A stretch of 64,000 nt of DNA from assembly GCA_002049455.2 (NCBI GenBank), contig KV919094.1, positions 1 through 64,000 on the forward strand. The letters are read 5' to 3'. Each line of letters starts with the position of its first letter. The stretch's first letter is position 1. Position numbers and translations under genes: made by a program. The DNA is from Porphyra umbilicalis. Its lineage: Eukaryota > Rhodophyta > Bangiophyceae > Bangiales > Bangiaceae. The notes under the pieces were generated by a model that saw only the letters and a program-made list of their open reading frames with translations, was not told the origin of the DNA and ran no database searches. Of this stretch, positions 9,729-20,915 are shown in pieces.

Positions 9729-12700
9729 ATGGCAACCCCCGACGCGGGGGACCACCCGGGCGACGACGCGGGTGCCGGTGCAGGGGGCGCGCCGGCGAGC
9801 GGCGGCGGCAAGCGCTCTGGTCGACGCCACTGTGGCGGCTGCGGGGCGACGGGGCACTATGTGCGGACTGTCCAGCCGACGCAGCCGCCAAGGCTGCGCA
9901 CGCGGCGCGCGTGGCGGCCGCCCGGGCGGCCAAGGGCGCCGCGGCCGGCAGCGGCCGTACCAGGTGCGGTGCCTGCCACGCGCGGGGCCACACGCGCGCG
10001 AGCGCAGCGTGTCCGCTGCGTGCCGTCGCCCACGGCTGGTCGGACCACAATGAGGACCGCGGCCGCGACTTGGCGTGCGCCGACCAGTACCGCATGACGG
10101 GGGAGGTGACGACGACGGTGGCCGTGTCGGTCGACCGGTTTTTTGGCGTCTGGCGGCGGAGGCTCCCGCGGCCGCCCACAGACTGCGCGCCGCCAGCGGG
10201 ACGCCCGCCGACCACCTCGGCTCATCGCAAGACCGAGGCGTCTGCCGAGGCCGACACCAATGCGGCGGCGGGCGCGGCTGCGCTGACAGAGTTGGCTACG
10301 GCGCAGACGCAGCATCTGCGCCTCGTCTCCATTGTCATGGACGGCACGATGCGGTACCTGCTCGAGGGCGTCGACGGTGGTGGCGGCGGGCTGGGTGCGG
10401 GTGGTGGTGGCGGCGGCCGACGCACGCTCGACGAGTTTATGGCGGCCGTGCCGGCGTCGCTGACGGGCAGCTCGGGCTTGCGTGGAAGCAGGTCGCCTCG
10501 ACCGTCTCGTGTCGCGGTGTCCACGCGTTTGACGGCGCCCCCCGGCGGGCGTGTGTCTCTTGCTCGGGGCGGCGCGCGCACGCCAAGCCGCGTGCAGACG
10601 TCAAGGCGGCAACCGGCGACGGCGATTACACCGCCTTTGTTGCCGCGTCGGCGGCAGTGGCGGCGGCCGTAACCGAGCCAGAGCAGCTGCCGTGCAGCAC
10701 GCTGCTGCCGAGTCCGGCCGAAACGGGCGGCTGGGCGACCGTCGCAACGTCCTTTGAAAACCACTATGTGACGCACGTCACGTCGGCGGTCAAGGCCATT
10801 GCAAAGTGCATCGTCCTCGCGGTCTACCCGCAGGCCCCGGCGGTCTCGACGGACAGCGCCGCGCGGCACTGATTGCGGTCCTCGTTGCCGGCCTGCAAGC
10901 CGCCGACGGCACGCGCCCGCCGTCGTTCAAGTGGCCGGCGGGCAAAGTGTCTGCGGCGCATGGGGCTGCCATGACGGCCGCCGCGGCGCTGGCCTGCGAC
11001 ACCGTCCTCGTGTACACGGATGGCGGCGGTCGGCGGCGCTCGCTGCTGCACCTAGACACGTTGGCCCTGCGACAGCGGCCGCTGCACGTCTACCCGTTGC
11101 TGCACTATGCCCAGGCCCTGTGCGTCGGCGCCGGCATCGAGGCGGCCGACACGTCACCTGGCCGAGTCGCTACGTGCACCGGGTACGCGCGCGTCAGCGG
11201 CGCGCTGCTCCGCAAGCGCCTGGCGGTCCACGGGGGTTCAATCCCACCAGAGACGGCCGACGGTTTGGTCGTGCAGGCGCTGCTCCGCCGCGCGGGCATC
11301 ATCCGCGCCTCGACGGTCGTTGGCCCCTCCATCGTGTCGGACGGCGTCGGCGTGCACTTTACGATACGACACCCCGCCACTGCAGCGTCGACGCGGCCGC
11401 TCGGCGGGCGCGCCGCAGGGCGGCCAGTGACGGTCGCGGGGGGGGGGTCCGACCGAGACGGCGAGCGTGCGGACGCAGCTCGACCGCATGGCGTTTGCGC
11501 CCGACGCTGTCAAGGCGCTGTCTTTGTCGGGTGGGACCCGGGCGTCGCGTCCATCGTCGCTGCCTACTGCCCCGGCGCAGTGCCGTTTGCGCTCTCACCG
11601 GCACCGCACCTGCACGCGTACCGGGCGTATCGGGCGCTGCGGGTTGCGGCCGACGCGCTCGCGCGGGCGGCCATGGCCGCGACCGCAGCTGCAGAGTGCC
11701 ACGTGCGGCGCAGCGGTCGGTTACTGCCGACCGTCGACACGCTGCGTGCAACGGTGGCCCAGATTGTTCGTGCGGCCAAGGCCACCGCGGCGGGCCTACC
11801 CGTCGGCGGCGGTGACGCGGTGTGCGGGACGACCAAAAAGCGCGGCCGTGGCGCGCTCGGCGCGTCGACCGGGGCGGAGGGATCTCCCCCAAAGCAGAGT
11901 CGTACAGCTCTGGTGGGGGGCCCGCCGGCGGCCACGCCGGCGGCACAGGCGTCTGTGCCGCCTTTGGAGGACGCACCGACGCAGCCGGCTGCTGCGCTGC
12001 CCCCCCCCCCCCCCCCGACCCGCCCAAGCGGCCGCGGTACACGCAGCCACATACGGCGACGAGTGGCTGACGCCCGCGCAGCGGAAAGAGGTCGCCCGCA
12101 AGCGGGGGACGAGCGGCCCCGACGGCCGGCGGCCGCTGCTGACGCGCCTGCGCGCGCTCGCACACGCCGCGGTCAACGACGGCGGCGTCCAACCGTGGCG
12201 CCTCCCCAACCACGTGTGTGTGTGGATGGGCGAGGCGGCCCTGTTCAAGGCGTCGACCGACGCGGCCGCCGACGCAGGCGCCAAGGCTGAGGCGGCAGCG
12301 AACGCAGAGGCGGCGTGGCACGCCCTGTCGGTCGGGGGCCACCGACACGCTGCGCGCGTCTGGCACAGCGCGGCGCGCACCGCGAAACAGGCGGCGGCGG
12401 CGGCGCGCAACGCAAAGCGCGCGGCGGCTGCGGCCGCCGCCGGTGCGCCGACAGAGCCCCCGCAGCCTGGTGTGCCTGGCACGCCGCTTCCGTCGGCAGA
12501 CCGCCTACGGGTGCTGTGTGCCGCCCTCCGGCGTGCGGCCACGACCACGAGACCGCGCGCGCGCGCCCGCCGGCGGGGCGACGCTGGTCGTCTCCAAGGG
12601 CGCGTACCGCGAGGCGACGGGCGCCGGTATGACCAGGCGCGCCGAGGCGGCAGCGGCGGCGGCGTGGGCGGCGACCAACCCCGACGTGTCGCGCGAGTCA

Positions 12701-13731
12701 CTGACGGCCGGGTGCTCCCTCAAAGTCGCTTCGTGGGGCGCGTGGGTGGTGGCGGCCACTGCGCGCATCGCCCGCACCTACACAGACGCCTATCAGGCGG
12801 CGTACGGGGCGGCCGCGACGTACGGTCAACGCAAGGCGCGGCTACACGCCCTCATCCAGCGCAACCGGTACGCGGCAGTTGGCCGCCGCTTGACGGGTGG
12901 GCTCCTGCGGCGCACGGTGGACGGCACCAAGGCGGTGCTGGCATTGGGCGGTGTCGGCCGCGCGCCGGCAGCGTCGACCTCGTGCGGCGCATGGCCAAAC
13001 ACGTGCACCTCGTGTACGTGGACGAGCACAATACGAGCCAGACGTGCGCCGAGTGCGGTCACGGCTTGTGCAACACGTACGTGTCGCCCGACTCGCCGGT
13101 CGACCTGACGCCCCTCAAGGCGGCAAGCAGCTACGCGCATCGCGCGTCGGCGTCGGCGGCCAAGCGCGCCTCGCCCCTCCGCGGCGGCCGGCGCGCGCGA
13201 CGGGGTGTGACGACCGGCAGTCGGTCGGGCCCACGCGACGGTGCGGCTGCCCAGCGCGCCAAGGAGCACGCAGAGGCGGTGCGGACAAAGGTGCTGCAGG
13301 CGATTGCGGCTCACGGCAAGTGGGCGTTTGGGACCGACCCGCTGGCGCTGTGGGGGGTCAAGCTGTGCACCAACGTCGCGTGTCCCGCGACGTACGTCGG
13401 GCGAGACACCAACGCGGCGCGCAACATGTCCAAGATTGCCATCAAGAGCATGCAGGGTCGGAGCATCTACCCCCACATCCGGGGGTACACCGTGTCACGC
13501 GCGCCACCCCAGGAAGACCCAGTCCAGGCGACGCGGCACGCGGCTGCGATCGAGGCGGGTAGCTACGAGGCCGGCTACGGGTGGACGCGCTGTTCACCCA
13601 CGTCGTGGGAGCGTTGGCGCCGACCTGTCGTCACCGACCGGCGGTCGTGGAGGCCGGGACGACCCCGGCGGTCGCGGAGGCCGGGACGGCCCCCACGGCC
13701 GTGCCAGTGGCGGCGCCAACGGTGCGGGTAG
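9729..13731 (+). pseudogene. Fanzor (eukaryotic TnpB-like RNA-guided nuclease), frame-disrupted
   Basis: The family's hallmarks are readable but spread over three frames. From the ATG at 9729 come two CCHC zinc knuckles, CGGCGATGHY... (near 9840) and CGACHARGHTRASAACP (near 9965). A helical region follows at 10.2-11.3 kb, then VSDGVGVHFTIRH (near 11340), like the conserved DG segment ahead of RuvC in Fanzors. RuvC-I is GAVFVGWDPGVASIV, with the Asp codon at 11535. A zinc ribbon follows: VYVDEHNTSQTCAECG (near 13018) pairs with CTNVACPATYVGRDTNAARN (near 13367), whose GRD holds the RuvC-III Asp (13405). The Glu of VDE matches the relocated catalytic Glu reported for Fanzors. Frame changes fall near 9865, 10560, 10850, 12001-12017 (a C run), 12550 (a GC repeat) and 12975. 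Fanzors cut DNA guided by an omega RNA. This copy is either decayed or damaged by assembly errors. Confidence 0.82.
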
Positions 13732-13929
13732 AGGCGCTGGGTGTGGTGGCAGACGGGGCGCACGACGCAGCTGCTGCGTCAGCAAGCGGTGACCTGGCGA
13801 CGAGTAACGTCGGCCAGATGGCTGCTGCCAGCCCCGCGCCAGCCGTGGGACGCAGCCACTCGTCTTCGAGCCGCCTCGAGCGGGTAATCGTAGACTGTTC
13901 ACCAGCTTCATCTCGTGGGGTGTGAATAG
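13732..13929. other. Spacer downstream of the Fanzor
   Basis: This is 198 bases of sequence after the Fanzor stop with no ORF. In TnpB and Fanzor loci the guide (omega) RNA usually overlaps or follows the 3' end of the gene, so this and the hairpins beyond are the place to look for it. Confidence 0.3.
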
Positions 13930-13960
13930 GGAGCTTCGCTCCTCACCTCTTCCAGAGGTG
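13930..13960 (+). other. Two adjacent short hairpins, candidate omega RNA element
   Basis: GGAGC-TTC-GCTCC is followed one base later by CACCTC-TTCCA-GAGGTG; both stems are perfect. They lie 200 bases past the Fanzor stop, on the same strand. A transcript terminator or a chance structure is also possible. Confidence 0.3.
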
Positions 13961-14425
13961 ACTACTGGTTCGTCTTGTGTGGACTGGGACTTGTGCTGGG
14001 TAGACGACCGACTCTGCGATCCCCTGGATCATACAGCTTCCGATGCATCGGTGTCGCGATCCAAAGGTAGTCCAAGAATTTTCTTGCGAGGTAGCACCCG
14101 TCTGAAATATTTTGACGATCTGAATTGGCCGTCACGAAGTTGCAACGCGTGATCCGCGACCAGAAATCCGAAGCAGCGCTTCACCCGTCACGCGCGAAAG
14201 AGCATAACTCAAGCGCTACTCCAAGTCGAAGAGCCATGTTCTCGAGAGGTACCCGGAAGCCTCCTACCCCCCTTCTGTGAGAGTTTTGAGACTCTAGCGT
14301 CATTTCTCACACTTCCAGGGCAAAGTCGAGAGAGGTTTTAATGCGTGAGATACACTTTTGTGCGGTGGGTCCCGCACTGGAGCGATCGAGTTGTGCTCAG
14401 TTAAAAAGCAGGGTAGGGTTGCACA
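13961..14425. other. Intergenic, less GC-rich
   Basis: Base composition drops after 13.95 kb, marking a likely edge of the GC-rich gene block. I see no gene in this stretch. Confidence 0.4.
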
Positions 14426-14785
14426 CGACGCCCCTTTTTCGGGGGCGTCAGGGGCGCGCGACGGATAAGACGCCTTACTGACGCCCCATTAGGCAGCCAA
14501 AACGCCCTCACGACGCCCCAAGTAGCACCCTCAATACTCGCAATATGAGTTAAGTGGCACCCATACTGTGCTCTCGTATGAAATGTTTGAATCAAGACTG
14601 GGTGCCTGTCCCCAACCAAGGTGCACAGCTGCCACCTGCTGAATCATGTAGACCCCCCTGAACACTTTCTCTTCGCGACGCCTTGCTGACGCCCTTTTGA
14701 GTCGGGGCGTTAAGGGCGCACGACGCCCAAATGACGCCCTAGTGACGCCCTTAACGACGCCCTTAACGACGCCCCGGGCGTTCTG
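14426..14785. repeat. Cluster of interspersed GACGCCC motifs
   Basis: GACGCCC or its complement GGGCGTC occurs more than a dozen times here, often as GACGCCCTTAAC. The stretch also contains GTAGCACCC and GTGGCACCC. A second cluster with GGGCGTGAT units and the complementary GGGTGCTAC lies at 38.95-39.09 kb, so this looks like a dispersed repeat family. Confidence 0.6.
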
Positions 14786-16003
14786 AGCAACCCTAAAGCA
14801 GGGTACCTTGTAAGCGTGACGCATGTAAACGCGCAATGACTGTACATACTGTAGTCGCCAAGAACCACCCAAGGAAGCATGTAACATGGTCAGTTCAAAT
14901 ACCAAGAACTTCTTCAGTTCATTCCAACCGTTTCATGGAAGGTGCTACTTGACAACTGGGCCGGGCCTGTGGCCCGAAGTGGGACGACACCGTCGGTGTT
15001 GCTTGGAGCTCCGCCCTGTGCTGTGCCCCTCGTGCCGCGGCCTCGCTCCACTTGCCCCGGAGGCTGCAGCTGCTGCCACTGTGCAGTCGATGCAGCAGGG
15101 CCACCGTAGCTCGAGACGGCCCAGACCCCTCTCCCGGGCCACGGGGCGGCTCGGGCAGCCGCTTGAAAACCGAGATTCCTTAGCGGAGTCCCAGCAGCCG
15201 CTGTGCGTGGCGCCTTCAGCAACCCCGTAGGTGTCCCGCCCGGGCCAGTCGCAGAGCGCCCCGTTGTCGACCCAACCCCTTCTCGAGGGCGGGTGCATGC
15301 CGCTCCAGCGACACACCTGGTGTCAGCAGTCAGCCCGTAGCGGCCCGACGGCGGCCTCCGCGGACCACTGCATGGATGACCACTCCGGCACAGGCGGCAC
15401 GCATGTGCGGCCTTCTGCCCGCGGTGGGGACCCCACCACCCGTCCCGTGTCCCATCGCCAGGGCGGTGTCCCGTGCCGCCACCGGCCTCGGGTCGGAAGA
15501 ACCGCCTTGGCCCTGTTGGCAGCCATCGGCCAACCAGCAACCGCCGTCGCGGGCTCACCAGTCTGGCCGGCCGAGCAGCGTGCGTGCCGCCTGCATTCTG
15601 GGTCAGATGTCCCAGGGCAACACCTTCGGCAGCCGCCAAAGTTGGGCGGTTGACAACTTTGTACCGACGGGTGACAGAGCCGTCGGGCGACGTAGGGCCT
15701 CTGACGTACAGGTGGGACACGATGCTCCAGATGTCACGTAGCGGCCGTCTCTAATTGGTCTATGCGAGCATCTGTGACTCTGGGTCCCGTCTGCTGTCAT
15801 GAGGCGGCGCGACAGGCAGCGCGAGAGGCGGCTGTGGGTCCGAGAGGCACGCCGCCACTTTCTCCGCTGGGCACCGAGGTGGCAGCGCGACTGCCTTAGC
15901 CCCGCCGCACGCTGCCTCTGCGGCTGTATGCAGCCTTGCAGATGGCCCCGCGCGTGGCCCTTCCTGTCTCCAGGGGCAGACGAGCAGGTGGACTGTGACG
16001 CCG

Positions 16004-16028
16004 CTACAGTACAGTATATGTACTGTAG
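16004..16028. repeat. Perfect inverted repeat (10-bp arms)
   Basis: CTACAGTACA and TGTACTGTAG are separated by GTATA. The arm resembles the CAGTAC ends of the Tc1-like element at 35.3 kb, so it could be a collapsed terminal pair. Confidence 0.6.
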
Positions 16029-16397
16029 AGGGCCCGTGGGCGTCTCCTTTCTCTGCGACCGCCTCTCCGTGCAACCGAGGCGAGTTGGATGGCGGCTGTC
16101 TGGAGAGAGAACGAAAACGAGACGGACTGCCAGACCCTCGGCTCGACCCGCCCGCGGCGCCGCATCCGTCCCGGCGGTGGCGCCGGTGCCGGGCGGGGGC
16201 CGCGCTCCAGCGCCCCCCGTCAGCCAGCAACAGCGGTCCTCGTGTGAGGCGTGGGGGCTTGCAGCCGGCCACGTGCCACGCCGCCTCAGTTGCAAAAGAA
16301 AGACAAGGCGGCCCGCGTGCGCGGCAGCGTCCGCGCGCTCATTCGTAGAAGACGCCTCGTGTTGGCTTTTTGGGGGCGGGGGCGCGCCCCGGCCGCC

Positions 16398-16441
16398 CGT
16401 GCCCACCAGCAGTCACCGACCGTGCCCACCAGCAGTCACCG
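16398..16441. repeat. 23-bp direct duplication
   Basis: The unit beginning CGTGCCCACCAGCAGTCACC occurs twice in tandem. Confidence 0.7.
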
Positions 16442-18150
16442 AGCAGGCGCCCGCGCCAGCGGCTGGCCGCGGCTCAAAATCTCGACCGCTGACGTGCTGG
16501 CTGCAAGGGACGGGACACGCAAAATGGATGGCGGGCGCGGCGCCGCCACCCGTCCGACAGCGCAAGCGGGGGTGGGGTTGGTGGGCTGCGCCCGCCCCAC
16601 ACCGCGCCTCCGCGGCCGCTGCGCCACGCCCACCTGGTGAAGAGGGTGTTGGACGCGAGTGGGACGACGGCTGGCCGGGAGCTCGCGCGGGAGTCGCCTT
16701 GCGAAAACAACGACCCGAGGGGCGGCCAGCTACCCTGCCTACGCAGCGTGCAGCCGTCGCCCCCTTTTTAGCCCACGGGACTGCAGCGCACCGTCCCTGG
16801 CCGGCCTGGTGCGCCTCCGCGGCCGACTCACTTTTCTCTCTTGAACGCTCGCTGTGGAGGGTACCGCGGCGCCTTCACGGTCCGTGGACGGACGTTCGAC
16901 CACGTCGGCTGGGGTGCCCTCGCCCCCCCCCCGTTGCTAGAGGCGGGTGTCGCGAGCCCGCCGCGACACCCGCGACGGGCGTCTCCACTTCAAAAACCCG
17001 TGCCACCGCACAAAGACACCGAGCTGTCTGCACCACGGGCTGCTCTCCCACGGGAGGCACGTAGCGCGGCCCTGACGTACCGCCCCTCGGGCATGCGCTT
17101 GGCCGACCGACCTACCGCGCGGCAGGGGGGTAACGTACTCGCGCAGCAGCCGAGCTAACAGCGACCGCGGCGCGGGCGGTGCGCGTCGCGCTGACCGCGG
17201 GCGGCGGCGGAGCGCGTGCCATCGGGCTGCCGATGGCCCCACCCGCGCGTGCTGTCGCCGCGGCGGCCCCGGGATCCCGCCGAGGCACCGTGCGCCCTCG
17301 GCGGACCTCCGGCGGGCCTGCCGCCCGCGCGCCGCGTTTGCACCCCGTCGCGTAGCGCGGGGGTGGCGGCGCCCTGCTCCGGTGCCGGCCTTCCCCCTGC
17401 TCCTGTCACCCGCCTTGTTTCAACTGTTCATGCGTTCTCGCGGCGGGTGGCTGTGGGGCAACCGCACCGCTGCTGCCGCGACCAGCGGGTGGGCCGGTGG
17501 CCCCCTCTCCCCCGTCGAGGTCCCTCTCGCCGCTTCGCGACATCCACAGCGGCGGCGGCGCTGGCCCCCTCATTTGCCCTTTGTTTGGGGAGTGGGTCCA
17601 ACAGTACTGTAGGCAGGTGCGGCCGCCACCGCGGGGGTGGTGGGCGACGACGGGTGTGGCGGCCGCGCCAGCCACCCCCCCCCCCTCCATTCCCCCCACT
17701 GCGTACCCTCCCCATCCGGGCGTTTGGTCGCCCCGTCGAAGCAGCGGTCTGCGTCGCAGGCGCCATTGACTGGTTTACGCCGGCTGGGTGGCTCCGACGC
17801 GTCACTGCCGCTGTCGGACGCGGCGGGAGCCGCTTCGGCAGTGCGCGGCGGTTGACGGGGACGCGTACCTTCGGGCGGGCGGGGGGGGAGGGGGGGTGGG
17901 GTGGGGGGTTGCCACTCGGACGGACGACAGTCGCGCCCACCGCGTCACGCGTAGCCGCCCCGGTGGGTGGCGAGGGTGAGCACGCCGCGTGCGGGGGCGC
18001 GCGCGGACGGGCACGGCCCCCCTTTTCACTGGCCGCCGTCCACCACCCGACGGACGTGCACTGGCCCCCCCCGCATCCCGTTGACGGCGGGCGGTGCTCC
18101 CCCCCCCTCGGCACTCGGCGATTGAGGGCCTCCCGAAACGGGGCGGCGGC

Positions 18151-20915
18151 ATGGAGTCGTCCGAGCCCCCATTGCGAGGCGAGGGGGGACGGCGCTCCCC
18201 GCCTCGCGGCGGCGGCGGCGGCGATGGCGGCCACCGGATACGGGTCGTCGATCGATGCGCCGCCGCCGGCAGCAGCAGCCGCACGCCCCTCCCCGCGTCG
18301 CAGGCGCTGGACGGCGGCGCCGCCGCGGCGCTCGGCGAGGCGGTTGCGGACCTGAGCCACCGCGCGGCGGCGGCGGGTCTGACCCTCGAGTCGGCCTTTT
18401 TCCTCCGCGCCCCCGCCGCCGACGCCCGCCCGGCCGTTGCGGTGTACGTGGATGGTCGGCAGACGGACCTTGCCGGCGCCCGAGCCGCCGCCGTCGCCGC
18501 CGCGGCGACGGCCGAGGCGACGGCGGCGGGCGCGGCCGGTGCCACGCCGCGGGCGCTATTTGATTTTGCCGCCGGTGCCCAGCGGTCGGCGGCCGTGGCG
18601 GCGGCTCCCGCGGCCGCGACGCCGGCGGCACGGACGCCCGTGGAGTTGTCGACGCCGTCGCCGCTGGCGGCGCTGGCGGGGTCTTTGTCTGGCGGTCGGG
18701 AGCAGCGGAGCCCCCCCCGGTGGACGCTGCCGCCCCTCCGTGCGCCCTACTCGGCGGGGGGGTACACGGCGCCGACGCCCATTGCGTGGCGCTTGGAAGA
18801 CGGGGGGCTCCCCGAGGGCGTCGGCAGCCGCCGGGCCCGACCGCTGGACGTTGGTGGGGGGGGCTCCCCCTCGCGCTTGGGGGCGCCGCCCAAGCGGTAC
18901 CGGCCCGCACGGGGCGGCGTCGAGGGGGGGGTCCCGCCCTCGGGCGGGGAGGCACGCAGCGTCGGCGTCGGGCCGGCGGGTGGGGTGGCCGCCGGCCCCT
19001 CCCCGAGATTACCCATGTCGCTGCCCCTCGCCCGCCCGTCGGGCGGTCGGGGTGGGCGCGGTGGGGATGGGGGTGGCGGCGCGGTGGCCGACGGCAGCGC
19101 CCACTTTCTCTACCCTGCCACCTTGCAGGAGGCGGCCGCCGGCGCGGCGACGGCGGCGGCGGCGACGGCGACGGCGGCGGTTCCCCGGTCGACCCGGGAG
19201 GCTCCCACGGGGGAGCTCACAACGCCCTCCCCGCTGGTGCTGGGGCGGACCGCAGGCGGCTCGCCGGCTCGTGCAACCGCCGCCGGGGTGGTGTCGCCCC
19301 TGACGGGCGCGCCGGCGGCTGAGGCGCCCCGCGGGGGCACCCGCCTCCTCGCCGCTCTGCCCCGCCCCGCGGCGCGGCTCGGCGCGTATGGCACGCCCGT
19401 GACGCCCGCCACGGTCGGTACCGACGGTGGGACGCGGCTGCCATCGCCGCCGCGGTCATCTGCCGCCGCCGCGTGCACGTCGTCGACGCCCCTCACCGCG
19501 ACGCCGTCGGTGCGGGGCCCCGCCGACGCGGCGATGCTGCTGCTCCCCCCGCCGCCGCCCGTCGGCCGCGGGGGTGGCGGCCGCGGCGCCGCCGCCGCCG
19601 CGTTTCCCGTCGCGGTCTTGTTTCCACCCCTGCCCCAAGGGGGGTGGCCGACCGGCGGCGCTGCGGCGGCGGCGGCGGCGGCGCGCGGCTCCATGCCGTT
19701 GGCTGCGTCGCCGCCCCCCGCCTTGGCGGCGGGCACCCCACCGTCGGCGGCCGACGGGGGCCTGTCCCTCTCCCCGCCGCCGCGCTCGTCCAGCCGCCCC
19801 TCGTCGGGGGCCACCACCTCCGCGGCGGCGGCGCCGACGGCGCGCCGCTTTGCGTGCAGCCTCTGCGCGGCGACCTTTGACCGGGAGGGCCACCGCACCG
19901 TCCACGTGTTGGCGGTGCACAAGAAGGAGCGGCCGTTTGCATGTGATGTGTGTGGGTCGGCCTTTGGGCATAGGTACGTGACGCTGCGGGATGGGGGTCC
20001 CTTAAGGAGTCGCCTTTTGCTTGGGAGTAGCACGCTGGGCCGCCGCCGCGTTTCTGCGTTCAACGCCCGCCTCGCCATTGCGCACGTGCGCACTCGGGTG
20101 AGACGCTACGCTGTTCGCCTCCAACGGTCGCCCTAACGATCCTGCTTCCCTCTCCCGCATGCATTTTCTTGCCTTGGTCCTCGTTTGGGTCGTCCTTTGC
20201 GCCTGCCTCGGTTGACCTTCCCAGCTCGAGTCTCCACCGCCACAAACGTACCGTGCATGACAACGTGCGACGGTGGGAGTGCCCCGAGTGCCAAGACGCC
20301 CGCTTCGCCGAGAAATCTGACTTGGGTACGTTGGCAGCTGCCCCTGTGATCCATTGTGAGGTGCATACAACCGGGCGGGTACGGGCGACGCGGCCGTTCA
20401 AATGGCCGTGGTGAGTTGTGAAGGTGCTTGACATCCTTGCGCAGTATCTGACCGTCGTCTCTCGTGGCGCTTCCTCGCTTCCTCCCCAATCTCGATGCAT
20501 TTCAACGATCACTTTGCCACTCCATACATTTCCCCGCACAGACAAGCACTGCCGAGCTGTCCACGGTATTGGGCGGAGGAAGCGGGCCAGCCCCGGCTCC
20601 CGCACGTCGGCAGGCTCGTCTGACGCGGCTGTCGGAGCGAGCGCACCACCGTCCGTCGGCGGTTTCCCACTCCTTCTCTCGTACACGTCGCAACCGCCGT
20701 CTCAGTCACCGACGACCACTGAAGCGTTGAGCGAGGCAAGGGGAGGTGGTGGCGGCGGGCAAACCCCGCTGCTATCCGCGTCGCCCCCGCCTGGGGTCGC
20801 GGCAACCGCGGGGCTGCCGGGCAGCGGCACGCCCCAATGCGCCGAGTGCAACGCATCCTTCCTGACGGCGGCACAGCTTGCGGCGCACGTGGCCGGTCGC
20901 CACTTTCGACGGTGA
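18151..20915 (+). CDS. C2H2 zinc-finger protein (three exons)
   Basis: Exons 18151-19973, 20225-20325 and 20542-20915 join in frame to 765 residues. Both introns are GT-AG, with GTACGT donors. The first 560 residues are low-complexity, rich in Ala, Pro and Gly. Four C2H2 fingers follow. Finger 1 is FACSLCAATF...HVLAVH. Finger 2 is FACDVCGSAF completed across intron 1 by SSLHRHKRTVH. Finger 3 is WECPECQDARF, completed across intron 2 by DKHCRAVH. Finger 4 is a C-terminal QCAECNASF...HVAGRH. That two split fingers are restored exactly by splicing supports the gene model. A nuclear DNA-binding role is likely; the target is unknown. An upstream in-frame ATG at 18094 would add 19 residues, but I prefer 18151 for its GGCATGG context. 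Confidence 0.8.

Larger units (their letters stand above)
14786..18093. other. GC-rich region, no supportable gene
   Basis: Long ORFs exist on both strands (for example plus 15799-17064 and minus 14914-15720). They have no recognisable domain and overlap equally long ORFs in other frames. A perfect palindrome sits at 16004-16028 and a 23-base duplication at 16398-16441. Confidence 0.4.

Noticed and set aside
10806..12290. Treating the 494-residue and 754-residue Fanzor-region ORFs as separate genes
   Set aside because: Family motifs run collinearly across both, so one disrupted gene is the simpler reading.
14914..15720. 268-residue minus-strand ORF
   Set aside because: No domain; composition follows local GC, and overlapping ORFs of similar length exist in other frames.
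15799..17064. 421-residue plus-strand ORF
   Set aside because: Arg/Pro/Ala-rich without ordered segments and crossing short duplications; typical chance ORF in GC-rich DNA.
18151..19850. Long alternative frames over the C2H2 gene on both strands
   Set aside because: Only the frame used ends in intact zinc fingers restored by splicing.
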